From Acidobacteriota bacterium (GTDB lineage: Bacteria; Acidobacteriota; Blastocatellia; Pyrinomonadales; Pyrinomonadaceae): a DNA stretch of 64,000 nt. Below the pieces are notes generated by a model. It worked only from the letters and a program-made list of their open reading frames with translations, ran no database searches and was not told where the DNA came from. Of the stretch, positions 42,772 to 51,560 are shown piece by piece. Numbering within the stretch: the stretch's first letter is position 1; the number at the start of each line of letters is the position of its first letter. Made by a program: the position numbers and the translations under genes. The stretch is taken from positions 31,554 through 95,553 of the forward strand of contig JAFAVK010000069.1 of NCBI GenBank assembly GCA_019242475.1, given 5' to 3'.

Positions 42772-44658
42772 TCAGTCGATGAATCTTTGGAACCACAGCT
42801 CCAGCATCAGCAGCGTCCAGAGCTGGTGCGCGTGGTCGCGCTCGCCGCGCGTGTGCTCGTCCACCATCCGGCGGACGGCCGCGGGGCGCAGCAGGCCGCG
42901 GCGCGCGAGCCGCTCCGAGAGCAGTTGCTCGCGCAGGAAGGGCTGCATGCGGCCGCGGAACCAGTGGCCGATGGGGACGCCGAAACCCATCTTGGGCCGC
43001 GTCAGGTTCTCGGCCGGCAGGAGCTTTTTGAGCGCCCGCTTGAGCAGGTACTTCGTCGTCAGCCCGCGCAGCTTGAGCCCCGCCGGAAGGCTCGCCGCGA
43101 ACTCGATGACGTGCTGGTCGAGGAAGGGCGAGCGCGCCTCCAGGCTGACGGCCATGGTGGCGATATCGACCTTGACGAGCAGGTCGTTCGGCAGGTACGT
43201 CATCGTGTCCGTCAAAAGCGCCGCGTCCACCACGCCCGCCCCGTTGGCCTGCGCGAACCAGGGCGCGAGCCAGCGGCGCGCTTCGAGCCCCGCCGTCTCG
43301 CGGCGGAACTCGTCCGTGTAAAGTTCGGCCTTGGCCGCCGGCCCGAGGACGCTCACCCAGGACAGGTAACGCTCGACGGGCGGGAGCGAGGCGGCGCTCA
43401 GGAAGCGCTGGAGGCGGCCGACGCGCCCGGCCCTCTGCCCCGACGAGGGCAGCGCGCCCACGACCTGCCGGATGACGCGCTCGCGCAGCACCTCGGGGAG
43501 GCGGCGGTAGCGCTCCGCGAGCAGCATCGCGGCGTGGCGCTCGTAGCCGGCGAAGCACTCGTCGCCGCCGTCGCCGTTCAACGCCACGGTGACGTGGCGC
43601 CGCGTCTCGCGCGCGACGTAGTAGGTCGGGATGGCGGACGAGTCGGCGTACGGCTCGCCGTAGTGCTCGACGAGCGTGGGCAGGACTTCGAGCGCGTCGG
43701 GGCGGACGATGAACTCGTGGTGCTCGGCGCCCACGTACTCTGCCACGCGGCGCGCGTGGTGTAGTTCCGAAAAGTCCTGCTCCTCGAAGCCGATGGAGAA
43801 GGTCTTGACGGGCGTCGGGCTGACCTCGCTCATCAGCGCGACGACCGTGCTCGAATCGATGCCGCCGGAGAGGAACGCGCCCAGCGGCACCTCCGACATC
43901 AGGCGCACGCGCACGGCCTCGCGCAAAAGCTCCACGGCGCGCTCGCCCGCCTCCTCTTCCGTGACCTCTATCTTCTTGTTGACGTCGAGGTGCCAGTAGC
44001 GCTCGGTCTTGACGTGGCCTTCGCGGGTGAGCGTGAGCGTGTGGCCGGGTTCGAGCTTGCGTATGTCGCGGTAGGCCGTCAGCGGCGCGGGCACGCACAT
44101 GAAGGTGAGGTAGTGGTGGAGGGCCTCGCGGTCTACGTCGCGGCCGACCTCGGGGTGGACGAGGAGCGCGCGGAACTCCGAGCCGAAGACGAAGTCGCCG
44201 CCCGGCCGGTGCGCGTAGAGCAAAGGCTTCTTGCCGACGCGGTCGCGCGCGAGGAACAGCTCCTCCTTCCGCTCGTCCCAGATGGCGAAGGCGAACATGC
44301 CGCGGAAGTGGCGGGGGCAGTCCGCGCCCCACTCCTCGTAGGCGTGGATGACCGTCTCCGTGTCGCAGTCGGTGCGGAAGCGGTGGCCGAGCCCTTCCAG
44401 CTCCGCCTTCAGCTCGCGGTAGTTGTAGATTTCGCCGTTGTAGACGATCCAGGCGGTGCCGTCTTCGTTACTGATGGGCTGCTGCCCGCTCGCCAGGTCG
44501 ATGATGGCGAGGCGCCGCATCGCCATCCCCGCGCGCCCGCGGAAGTAGGTGCCATCCTCGTCAGGCCCGCGGTGGAGGATGGCCTCGTTCATGCGCGCGA
44601 GCAGACGGCCGTCGGCGGGCCGCCCCGCGGGCCGGACGATTCCGACTACCCCGCACAT
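42772..44658 (-). CDS. asparagine synthase (glutamine-hydrolysing)-like amidotransferase, copy 3
   Basis: 628 aa. MCGVVGIVRP gives the Cys2 nucleophile; ILHRGPDEDGTYF, YNGEIYNYRELKAEL and MFAFAIWDERKEELFLARD follow. Synthetase domain: AFLSGGIDSSTVVALMSE and VALNGDGGDECFAGYERH. It is nearer to copies in other exopolysaccharide loci than to house-keeping AsnB, judging from the intact but divergent C-terminal third; that is my impression, not a computed result. It lies directly after the membrane protein gene (1 nt gap) and 59 nt before the RmlA-like gene. Confidence 0.93.
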   Translation of the reverse strand: MCGVVGIVRPAGRPADGRLLARMNEAILHRGPDEDGTYFRGRAGMAMRRLAIIDLASGQQPISNEDGTAWIVYNGEIYNYRELKAELEGLGHRFRTDCDTETVIHAYEEWGADCPRHFRGMFAFAIWDERKEELFLARDRVGKKPLLYAHRPGGDFVFGSEFRALLVHPEVGRDVDREALHHYLTFMCVPAPLTAYRDIRKLEPGHTLTLTREGHVKTERYWHLDVNKKIEVTEEEAGERAVELLREAVRVRLMSEVPLGAFLSGGIDSSTVVALMSEVSPTPVKTFSIGFEEQDFSELHHARRVAEYVGAEHHEFIVRPDALEVLPTLVEHYGEPYADSSAIPTYYVARETRRHVTVALNGDGGDECFAGYERHAAMLLAERYRRLPEVLRERVIRQVVGALPSSGQRAGRVGRLQRFLSAASLPPVERYLSWVSVLGPAAKAELYTDEFRRETAGLEARRWLAPWFAQANGAGVVDAALLTDTMTYLPNDLLVKVDIATMAVSLEARSPFLDQHVIEFAASLPAGLKLRGLTTKYLLKRALKKLLPAENLTRPKMGFGVPIGHWFRGRMQPFLREQLLSERLARRGLLRPAAVRRMVDEHTRGERDHAHQLWTLLMLELWFQRFID

Positions 44659-46095
44659 TCAGAAGTCCACCCTTTCGGTGATGGAGCGGGCCATCTCCTC
44701 GTACTCCTGCTCCCGCGACTGCTTCCAATCCTGGTAGCGCCGCATGCCCGCGCGCTGCCGCGCCGCGCGGGCGGCGGCGGCGGCGGCCTCCGCGGCCTGT
44801 GCCCTCCGCCTGTCCTCGCTGCGCTCCTTCACCAACACGGCCCCGACCGCGACGAAGATGAAGTAGAAGACGAGCAGCTGGCTGCGCTGCCGGTAGGCCG
44901 TCCCGACGTTCCCCTGGAAGACCGAGTAGGCCAGGGTCAGCATCGCCGTGAAGATCAGGATGGGCAGCGCCCGCCGCATCCGGTGCCTGAGCGTGAACCA
45001 CACCCCCGCGACAAGGAGCGGGAAGCTCGCCCACCACAAAATCATCTCCGGGAGCGTGATCGACTGCCGCAGGGAGGTCAACTGCCACGGGAAGGGCGCG
45101 AAGAGCAGGTAGGCCATCCCCACGGGGATGGCGGTCAGCGCCCCGCGCGTCGTCGAAACGTCCACGTCCTTCCCGAAGCCCGAGCCGGCCGAGGTCGCCA
45201 GGTCGGCGCGGCTCACCTGTACCGCTTGCAGGTTCCCGTACCGCTCGAACTGCTGGCTGGCCGTGCGCAGCACGCCGACGTAGGTCAGCGCCAGCCCCAC
45301 CGCGACGACCACCACGAACTGGCGGGTCAAACTCTGGCCCGTCAGCTTCCGCATGCCGATGACGAAGGAGCCGGCCACCGCCGCGCTCAGCATGTAGAAG
45401 ATGTAGAACCGCAGCGAAATCATCCCGGCCATCGAGACGATGAGCAGCGTCAGGTAGCCCGGGCTCATCCGCTCGCCGAGCTTGAGGGTGGCGTACATGG
45501 CGACGGCCAGCAGGAAGACGATCGGCCCGTCCTTCAAGCCCTGCGCCGACCAGAGCACCAGCGACGGGTAGAAGGCCACGGCGAAGGCCGCGAGCCGCGC
45601 CACCCGCAGGTTCTCGAAGATGTGGCGCGCGCAGAGGAAGATGATGGGCGCGGTCGCGGCGCCCACCACCGCGTTGAACATCTGCACCGCCAGCATGTTG
45701 ACGCCGAAGAAGTAGTAGATGTAGGCGACGAGGTAGCCCATGCCCCACCCCGTGCCGCCCTCGCGCCAGGAGTTGACGAGCGCCTCGTTCTGCTGGCGGC
45801 TCCCCCAGACGGCCATGAGTTCCCGGCCCATGCTGTCGTAGGTGTAGGCGTCGCCGCCGAAGAAGTCTTGCAGGTGGGCGGCGTAGATGACCGCCCCGAG
45901 GAGCACCCTCAGCAGCAGCGCGGCGACGAAGATTTGCAGCAGGAACCTCCGCTGGTCGTCGATGATGGAGCTGCCGGCCTTCATGACCCCCAGCGAGAGG
46001 AGGGCGCAGAACAGCATGGCCGCCGCGCCGCCCTCCACGAAGAGGGAGACGGCGCCGCAGAGGATCAGCGAGAGGACTACCAGTAACGCGTTCAT
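44659..46095 (-). CDS. polytopic membrane protein, possible GT-C-type glycosyltransferase
   Basis: 478 aa with about 11 hydrophobic segments. The first large periplasmic loop has DFFGGDAYTYDSMGRELM, where acidic residues sit as in GT39/ArnT-like GT-C enzymes; GWGMGYLVAYIYYFFG and YPSLVLWSAQGLKDGPIVF follow. The cytoplasmic C-terminus is a charged coiled-coil-like tail (RRRAQAAEAAAAAARAARQR). Either a lipid-linked-sugar transferase or an EPS polymerase-like protein. The ATG at 46095 lacks a clear ribosome-binding site; upstream extension of the frame overlaps the spacer. Confidence 0.75.
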   Translation of the reverse strand: MNALLVVLSLILCGAVSLFVEGGAAAMLFCALLSLGVMKAGSSIIDDQRRFLLQIFVAALLLRVLLGAVIYAAHLQDFFGGDAYTYDSMGRELMAVWGSRQQNEALVNSWREGGTGWGMGYLVAYIYYFFGVNMLAVQMFNAVVGAATAPIIFLCARHIFENLRVARLAAFAVAFYPSLVLWSAQGLKDGPIVFLLAVAMYATLKLGERMSPGYLTLLIVSMAGMISLRFYIFYMLSAAVAGSFVIGMRKLTGQSLTRQFVVVVAVGLALTYVGVLRTASQQFERYGNLQAVQVSRADLATSAGSGFGKDVDVSTTRGALTAIPVGMAYLLFAPFPWQLTSLRQSITLPEMILWWASFPLLVAGVWFTLRHRMRRALPILIFTAMLTLAYSVFQGNVGTAYRQRSQLLVFYFIFVAVGAVLVKERSEDRRRAQAAEAAAAAARAARQRAGMRRYQDWKQSREQEYEEMARSITERVDF

Positions 46096-46122
46096 GAATC
46101 CAGGCCCGTGGGTTCGCCCACA

Positions 46123-46151
46123 ATAGTATTCAGTAAGCCAACCCGCCGCAA
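46123..46151 (-). promoter_or_regulatory. candidate promoter before the membrane protein gene
   Basis: TTGCGG (46146-46151) and TACTAT (46123-46128) on the minus strand, 17 bp apart. A perfect 9-bp hairpin CCCGCCGCA/TGCGGCGGG with a GGGT loop (46142-46163) overlaps the -35. It has no U-tract, so it is not an ordinary terminator. Confidence 0.35.
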
Positions 46152-46184
46152 CCCTGCGGCGGGCACGCCCGCGTCGGCGAACCG

Positions 46185-47888
46185 TCAGCGAACCACGAGG
46201 TGGTCTTCCAGGACGAGGGCGTCGAAGTTGGCGCCGAGGTACGTCCGGACGGCGTCCTCGGGGCGGCACACGATAGGCTCCTGGATGTTGAAGGAGGTGT
46301 TAAGCAGGACGGGCACGCCCGTCAGCTTCGCGAACTCGTTAATCAAGGCCCAGTAGCGCGGGTTCACGTCGCGCCGGACGGTCTGCGGCCGGGCCGTGCC
46401 ATCCACGTGGACGACCGCCGGTATCTCGGCGCGCCGCGCCTCCTCCACTTCGAGCACCGTGATCATAAAAGGGTCGTAGTGCGGACGGCCGAAGAGGCTC
46501 TCGGCGTGCTCGGCGTGCATCGAGGGCGCGAGCGGGCGGAACCACTCGCGCAGCTTCACCTTGTGGTTGAGCAGCTCGCGCATGTCGGCGCGGCGCGGGT
46601 CGGCGACGAAGCTGCGGTTGCCCAGGGCGCGCGGGCCGAACTCCATCCGCCCCTGGAACCAGCCGATGATGGCGCCGTCGGCGATCATCCGCGCGACGCG
46701 CGGCAGCATCTCCTCGTCGGGCAAAGTTTCAAACTTAACGCCCGCCGCGCGCAGCGCGTCCGCACACTGTTCCGAGGTGAACGAAGGGCCGTAGTAGGCG
46801 TGCTCCATCCGGAAGCCGCGCGGCCGTCCGAGCTTGTGGTGGTGGACGAGGAGCGCGGAGCCGAGCGAGCAGCCCGCGTCGCCCGCGGCCGGCTGGACGA
46901 AGAAGCGCTTGAAGGGCGTCTCGGTCATGATGCGCCCGTTCATCACCGAGTTGAAGGCGACGCCGCCCGCCAGGCACAAATTCTCCGCGCCGGTCTGCTC
47001 GTGGAGTCCGCGCAGCAGGTAGAGCACGGTCTCTTCGAGCACGCGTTGCGCGCTGGCGGCGATGTTCTTGTGGCGGTCGGTCAGCTCCTCCTCGGCGCGG
47101 CGCGGCGGCCCGAGGCTTTTGACCGCCTCGTCGCTGAACTGGTAGTGCTTCGCCAGGTGGTGGTCGAGCACGCGGATGTTGAGCTTGAAGTCGTAGTTCC
47201 CGTTGGTCGAGAGCACGCGGCTCTTGAAGAAGTCGTAGAACTCGGGCTCGCCGTAGGCGGCCAGCCCCATCACCTTCCACTCGTCGCCGCCGAACATGTC
47301 GAAGCCGAGGAAGTTGGTCACGGCCGAGTAGAACTGCCCCAGCGAGTGCGGCAGCTTGATGCGCTTGAGGGGCTTGATGCGGTTGCCCTCGCCCGCCGAG
47401 AAGAGCGTCGTCGTGTCCTCGCCCGTGCCGTCGAGCGTGAGGATGGCCGAGCGCTCGAAGGGCGAGACGAAGAAGGCGCTCGCGGCGTGCGAGAGGTGGT
47501 GTTCGAGGTAGTGGAAGCGGAAGTCGCTCGGGCCGAAGTGCTCGCGCAGCCGCGCCGCGTGGCGGAACATCTGGAGGTAGTTGTCGCGCACCTGCGTGAC
47601 GCCGCGGCCGACGCGCGCCCGGTACATCTCGCGCGAGATGAAGCGGGACTTGAGCGCCTGCACCGCCTTGTGGCGGAGCACCCAGGGCTTCCAGTAGAGC
47701 GAGACGTGCTCCACGTCCGAGAGCTTGATGCCGGCGTAGTCGAGGCAGAACTGGACGGCCTGGAAGGGGAAGCCGCTGTGGTGCTTTTTGCGCGAGAAGC
47801 GCTCCTCCTCGGCCGCGGCGACGATCTCGCCGTCGTGCAAAAGCGTCGCGGCCGAGTCGCCCAGTGTGGTCAGACCAAGTATGTACAT
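46185..47888 (-). CDS. NodU/CmcH-type carbamoyltransferase
   Basis: 567 aa, standard length. N-terminal ASKHA-like domain: YILGLTTLGDSAATLLHDGE, EEERFSRKKHHSGFP, YLEHHLSHAASAFFVSPFE (active-site His region) and LTLDGTGEDTTTLF. C-terminal TsaD/YrdC-like domain: LCLAGGVAFNSVMNGRI, WFQGRMEFGPRALGNRS and ADPRRADMRELLNHKVKLRE. Uses carbamoyl phosphate and ATP to carbamoylate a hydroxyl group of a sugar. First gene after the terminator at 47988-48025, so it begins a new transcription unit, although I found no convincing promoter in 47889-47987. Confidence 0.93.
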   Translation of the reverse strand: MYILGLTTLGDSAATLLHDGEIVAAAEEERFSRKKHHSGFPFQAVQFCLDYAGIKLSDVEHVSLYWKPWVLRHKAVQALKSRFISREMYRARVGRGVTQVRDNYLQMFRHAARLREHFGPSDFRFHYLEHHLSHAASAFFVSPFERSAILTLDGTGEDTTTLFSAGEGNRIKPLKRIKLPHSLGQFYSAVTNFLGFDMFGGDEWKVMGLAAYGEPEFYDFFKSRVLSTNGNYDFKLNIRVLDHHLAKHYQFSDEAVKSLGPPRRAEEELTDRHKNIAASAQRVLEETVLYLLRGLHEQTGAENLCLAGGVAFNSVMNGRIMTETPFKRFFVQPAAGDAGCSLGSALLVHHHKLGRPRGFRMEHAYYGPSFTSEQCADALRAAGVKFETLPDEEMLPRVARMIADGAIIGWFQGRMEFGPRALGNRSFVADPRRADMRELLNHKVKLREWFRPLAPSMHAEHAESLFGRPHYDPFMITVLEVEEARRAEIPAVVHVDGTARPQTVRRDVNPRYWALINEFAKLTGVPVLLNTSFNIQEPIVCRPEDAVRTYLGANFDALVLEDHLVVR

Positions 47889-47987
47889 AAAGCCAATCCG
47901 CGACAGCCCTTTGTGCCTGATTCGTCCCCGCGGAGGGGCGCAAGGACGTTGCCGGAAAGGGTTGACCGTACCAAAGTTTCGCCCAAA

Positions 47988-48025
47988 AGTAAAAAGCGCC
48001 GCGGGCCGTCCGCGGCCTTCGGCGC
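47988..48025 (-). terminator. intrinsic terminator after the glycosyltransferase run
   Basis: On the minus strand, 5 nt after the stop at 48030, GCGCCG pairs with CGGCGC around an inner GGCC/GGCC stem, followed by TTTTTACTTTT. It divides the window into two transcription blocks. Confidence 0.85.
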
Positions 48026-48029
48026 GGGC

Positions 48030-49130
48030 TTAAAGCGAGCGCGCCTCGCGGAGCGCCGCGGCCAGTTTTTCCGCCTGCGCCGCGAGCCCGTAATGTTCGA
48101 GCGCGTGGCGGCGCCCGGCCTCGCCCATCCGCCGGCGCAGCGCGGCGTCCGAGAGCAGCGCCGCGAGCGCCGCGCGCCACTCCTCGGGCGTCTCCGCCGC
48201 GAAGTGCGTCCGGCCCGGCTCGCCCATCTCGGCGCAGACGCCGACGGGCGTGACGACGAAGGGCACGCCCACGGCCATGTATTGCACGGCCTTGAACCCG
48301 GACTTCCCCGCCAGCCACTCGTTCGGCGCGTTGCCGAGCGCCGTCAGAGGGTAGAGCCCCACGTCCAGCGAGCGGAAATCTTCGACCTCCCTCTCCAACT
48401 TCCAATCCGAATATTCGACCTCGACGCCCGGCAACTCCGCCCGGCGCGCGCCCGCGCCGACGACCTTGAGGCGGAAGCGGTGCTCGCGCGCTAGTTCCTG
48501 CAAGACGGGGAAGATGGATTCGAGGAAGGGGAAGGTCGAGTGCGTGCCGATCCAGCCGAGGACGACTGTGCCGCCCGCGTCCGTCTTCGGCGCGGGGCGG
48601 AAGATTTCGGTGTCCACGACCGTCGGGATGACGATGGCGCGCGTGCCCTTTGCGGCGACGTACTCGGCGATGTGTCGGTTGCCGCAGGTGACGACGCGCG
48701 CCCAGCGGATGAGGTCGTCGGTCTTCCTGAACCACTTGAGCGCCGCGCCGAGGCGCCCGTAGGTCGGGCTGTCGTAAGGCACGTAGGTCGCGTCGTCGAG
48801 GTCTAAGACCATCGGGACGCCGCCCACCTTCATCGACAGCCACTCGAAGACGGGCGGCCCGAAGATCATCGCCTCGCGCTGCACGAGCAGCACGTCGGCC
48901 CGGCGCGCGCGCCAGATGTCGCCGAGGCGGCGCGCGGCCGCGAGCGTCAGCGCGGCGGCGATTTGTGCTTTGCCCTCCCGCTTGTAGAACGCGCCGAAGA
49001 GCCGCGCGTCCATGAACGGGGCCAGCTCGACCTCGATGCCGCGCTCGGCCAGGGGCGCGACGAACTGCGCGACGCGGAAGCGCGTCGCCGCCGCCTCGAC
49101 CGGGTACGAGGCCAGGGCCAGGACTTTCAT
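48030..49130 (-). CDS. glycosyltransferase, GT4-like
   Basis: 366 aa. KVLALASYPVEAAATRFRVA opens the acceptor domain; VLLVQREAMIFGPPVFEWL and PMVLDLDDATYVPYDSPTYG are characteristic of a subgroup of GT4-like proteins in exopolysaccharide loci. The donor domain has TVVLGWIGTHSTFPFLESIF and KSGFKAVQYMAVGVPFVVTP. Donor sugar unknown. Last gene of its block; the intrinsic terminator starts 5 nt after its stop. Confidence 0.9.
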   Translation of the reverse strand: MKVLALASYPVEAAATRFRVAQFVAPLAERGIEVELAPFMDARLFGAFYKREGKAQIAAALTLAAARRLGDIWRARRADVLLVQREAMIFGPPVFEWLSMKVGGVPMVLDLDDATYVPYDSPTYGRLGAALKWFRKTDDLIRWARVVTCGNRHIAEYVAAKGTRAIVIPTVVDTEIFRPAPKTDAGGTVVLGWIGTHSTFPFLESIFPVLQELAREHRFRLKVVGAGARRAELPGVEVEYSDWKLEREVEDFRSLDVGLYPLTALGNAPNEWLAGKSGFKAVQYMAVGVPFVVTPVGVCAEMGEPGRTHFAAETPEEWRAALAALLSDAALRRRMGEAGRRHALEHYGLAAQAEKLAAALREARSL

Positions 49131-49131
49131 C

Positions 49132-50373
49132 TCACGCGTTTTCAGCGTACAGCTCCCTGTAAATCCTCTCGGCGTTCGTCACGTTGCGCTCGCGGTCGGC
49201 GACGGCGCGGATGCGCGCGCGCAGCTCCGCGCGCGGCGTCTCGTTGAGCAGCGCGTCTATTTCTTTAACCGCGCGCGCGTAAGCCTCGGGCGTGAAAGCC
49301 TCGACGACGGCGCCGATGCGGTTCTCGCGGATGATGCGCGAGTCGTCGCCGATGTCGGGCGTGATGACGACGGGGAGCCCCATCGCCCAGTACTCGCCGT
49401 CCTTGACCGACGTGCAATATCGCTTGGTCGGGACGGGGCGCACGGGGTTGACGGCGAAGTCGCCGAGCGCCAGGTGGCGCGGCACGTCTTGGAACTCGAC
49501 GAACTTCGACGTGACGACCTCGGGGCCGAGGCCGCTCGCGGCGGCCAACTCCCGCACGCGCTCGGGCGGCGCGTCCGTCAGCATCAGCACGCGGAAGCGC
49601 TCGCCCCAGTGCCCGCTTGCGATTTTGAAGAAGTCGAACAGCTCGCGCTCAAGGTAGATGCCGCCGACCTTGCCGGCGTAGACGCAGACGAGCTTGCCTT
49701 CGAGCCCGAGTTGTCTTGCAAGCTCCGGGTCGCGCGCGCGCTCGGGCGAGAAGCGTTCGAGGTCAACGGTCGCCGGCTTGACGTAGAAGCGCTCGAACTC
49801 CGCGCCGTACTTCTCGCGCGCGTAGTCGCGCACGCCCCGCGTCGTGGCGATGGCGGCGCGCGCGCGGCGCGACTGCAAGCCCTCCAGCCGGAACATGAGC
49901 TTGAAAGCCTTGCTCTCCCTCGTCCACCAGCCGACCTCGACCATCGACTCGGCGTGCGGCTCGTAGGTGTCGAGGACGAGCGGCAGCCCCGTCAGCCGTG
50001 AGAGGAAGTAGCCGACGCCGCCCGCCGTCGGCCCCCACGCGTGCAGGTGGCGGACGCGCTCCGTTATGCAAAGACGAAGCAGACGCGGGACGAGTCCCGC
50101 CAACCTCGCCGCCGCGCGCGCGCCGAAGCGCGTGTAATCGACCGTCAGGAGGCGCACGCCCTCGGCCGCCAGACTCTCCTCCGCGCGGCGGCGCTCCGCC
50201 CCCGACATGCGCAGGTGCGGCTGCTCGGCCGTCAGGAGAAATATCTCGCTCCCCGCGGGCAGCGACCGCCTCATCATTCTCAGGTAAGGCAGGACGGCGC
50301 TCTGCACGAGCGCGTCCTTGTAGCTCCAGTAGGTGAGCGCCAGCAGGCTCCGCTTTGTTGAGTTCTTCGACAA
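49132..50373 (-). CDS. glycosyltransferase, GT-B fold
   Basis: 413 aa from a TTG at 50373. HLHAWGPTAGGVGYFLSRL and VLDTYEPHAESMVEVGWW lie in the acceptor half; YVKPATVDLERFSPERARD and LVCVYAGKVGGIYLERELF, then YWAMGLPVVITPDIGDDSR, in the donor half. The E-x7-E motif is replaced by a KDGEYWAMGLP type segment, as in GT4 subgroups. One nt separates it from the next gene and 11 nt from the previous one. Confidence 0.87.
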   Translation of the reverse strand: MSKNSTKRSLLALTYWSYKDALVQSAVLPYLRMMRRSLPAGSEIFLLTAEQPHLRMSGAERRRAEESLAAEGVRLLTVDYTRFGARAAARLAGLVPRLLRLCITERVRHLHAWGPTAGGVGYFLSRLTGLPLVLDTYEPHAESMVEVGWWTRESKAFKLMFRLEGLQSRRARAAIATTRGVRDYAREKYGAEFERFYVKPATVDLERFSPERARDPELARQLGLEGKLVCVYAGKVGGIYLERELFDFFKIASGHWGERFRVLMLTDAPPERVRELAAASGLGPEVVTSKFVEFQDVPRHLALGDFAVNPVRPVPTKRYCTSVKDGEYWAMGLPVVITPDIGDDSRIIRENRIGAVVEAFTPEAYARAVKEIDALLNETPRAELRARIRAVADRERNVTNAERIYRELYAENA

Positions 50374-50384
50374 CTTTTAAAACG

Positions 50385-51530
50385 TCACGCCGCGGCGGGA
50401 CTCTCGCGCGCGGCGGCGGCGCGCGTGTACATCGCGTCCAACTCCGCGGCCATGCGCGACTCGGGGAAAAGTTCGAGCACCGCTTCCCTTCCATTGACCG
50501 CCAGCCGCCGCCGCAACTCTTCGTCGCCGAGCAGCGTTTCGATGGCGCGCGTGACGGCCGCCGCGTCGCGGTACGGGACGACGAGCGCGTTGCGGCCGTC
50601 CTCTATAAAGTCGTTCGCCACGCCCGACAGCGTGAAGACCGAGGGCACGCGCATCGCCAGCGCCTCGACGTAGACCTGCCCGAACGCCTCGTACTCGCGG
50701 CCGACGGGGACGTGGACGAACACGTCGAAGGTCTTGTACAGCTCGAAGACACGCTTCTCGAACTCGACCTGCACGTACTGCGAGGGGTCGAGCTCTTGCA
50801 GGAGCGCTTCGATCTCCGGCTTGTGCGGCCCGAGCGCGTTCGCCAGTACGAGCTTCGCGTTCGGGTAGTTCCGCAACAGCTCTTTGAAGGCGGGCACGAC
50901 GTACTGCACGCCCTTCCAGTGGATGTGGCGGCTGATGACGCCGACCACGGGGTAGCGGCCTTCGAGCCCGTACTTACTTTTCAACGCGCCGACCTGCGAC
51001 TCGTCGGCGCGGAAGCGTTCAAGGTCGAAGCCGTGGCGGATGACCGTGACCTTCTCGGGCGCGACGCCCTCGCGTTTGGTGAGCACGTCGAAGACGACGC
51101 GCGAGATGGCGACGACGTGCGTCGAGAGCCGGTTGACGGCGCGGTCGTAGTAGACGCCGTGCGGGTAGTCGTGGTGCGTCTCGACCGAGTGGTGGCGCGT
51201 GTGGACGCGCCGGCCGACGCCCTTCAGCTTCGCGGCCGCGAGCCCCGCGAGCGAAGCGTTGACGAGGTGCGTGTGGACGATGTCGGGCTTCAGCTCGCCG
51301 AAGAGCCGGGCGAGGCGGAGCGTCGCGGCGGGCAGGTCGCGCTTGCCGCGGCAGCGCACGAAGCGCGCGGCGAACCCTTCGGCCGCGAGCTTGCGGTAGA
51401 GGCTCGGCTCCGTGTCGCCCATGAAGACGAAGGTGACCTCGTACCTCGCGGGGTCGAGCGCGCGCCCCATCGTCTCGATCAGGTGGCTCGTGTCCACGTC
51501 CGACACGACGATGCAGAGTTTCGTCCTCAT
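50385..51530 (-). CDS. glycosyltransferase family 4
   Basis: 381 aa from the ATG at 51530 (GTG at 51548 possible). KLCIVVSDVDTSHLIETMGR, VHTHLVNASLAGLAAAKLKG and HTRHHSVETHHDYPHGVYY in the acceptor half; VVGVISRHIHWKGVQYVVPA, then FVHVPVGREYEAFGQVYVEA with the second catalytic-loop Glu, then LAMRVPSVFTLSGVANDFIE, in the donor half. Adds one sugar at the inner membrane face; donor not predictable. Thirty nt after the acyltransferase stop. Confidence 0.9.
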   Translation of the reverse strand: MRTKLCIVVSDVDTSHLIETMGRALDPARYEVTFVFMGDTEPSLYRKLAAEGFAARFVRCRGKRDLPAATLRLARLFGELKPDIVHTHLVNASLAGLAAAKLKGVGRRVHTRHHSVETHHDYPHGVYYDRAVNRLSTHVVAISRVVFDVLTKREGVAPEKVTVIRHGFDLERFRADESQVGALKSKYGLEGRYPVVGVISRHIHWKGVQYVVPAFKELLRNYPNAKLVLANALGPHKPEIEALLQELDPSQYVQVEFEKRVFELYKTFDVFVHVPVGREYEAFGQVYVEALAMRVPSVFTLSGVANDFIEDGRNALVVPYRDAAAVTRAIETLLGDEELRRRLAVNGREAVLELFPESRMAAELDAMYTRAAAARESPAAA

Positions 51531-51560
51531 CCCCACTCGACTCTTCACTATAACGTCCCG

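Noticed and set aside
41927..44332. 801-codon frame read as a fusion with asparagine synthase
   Set aside because: The upstream part is a shadow of copy 3 of the asparagine-synthase-like gene; the nucleotidyltransferase starts at TTG 42712 behind GGAGGG.
46142..46163. 9-bp hairpin considered as an intrinsic terminator
   Set aside because: No U-tract on either strand after the stem; it may be structural or part of a promoter region.
47889..47987. GGCACAAAGGGCTG on the minus strand considered as a third GEMM riboswitch
   Set aside because: CAAAGCC is broken (CAAAGGGC), there is no GNRA-capped helix upstream and no TTACCGA segment downstream.
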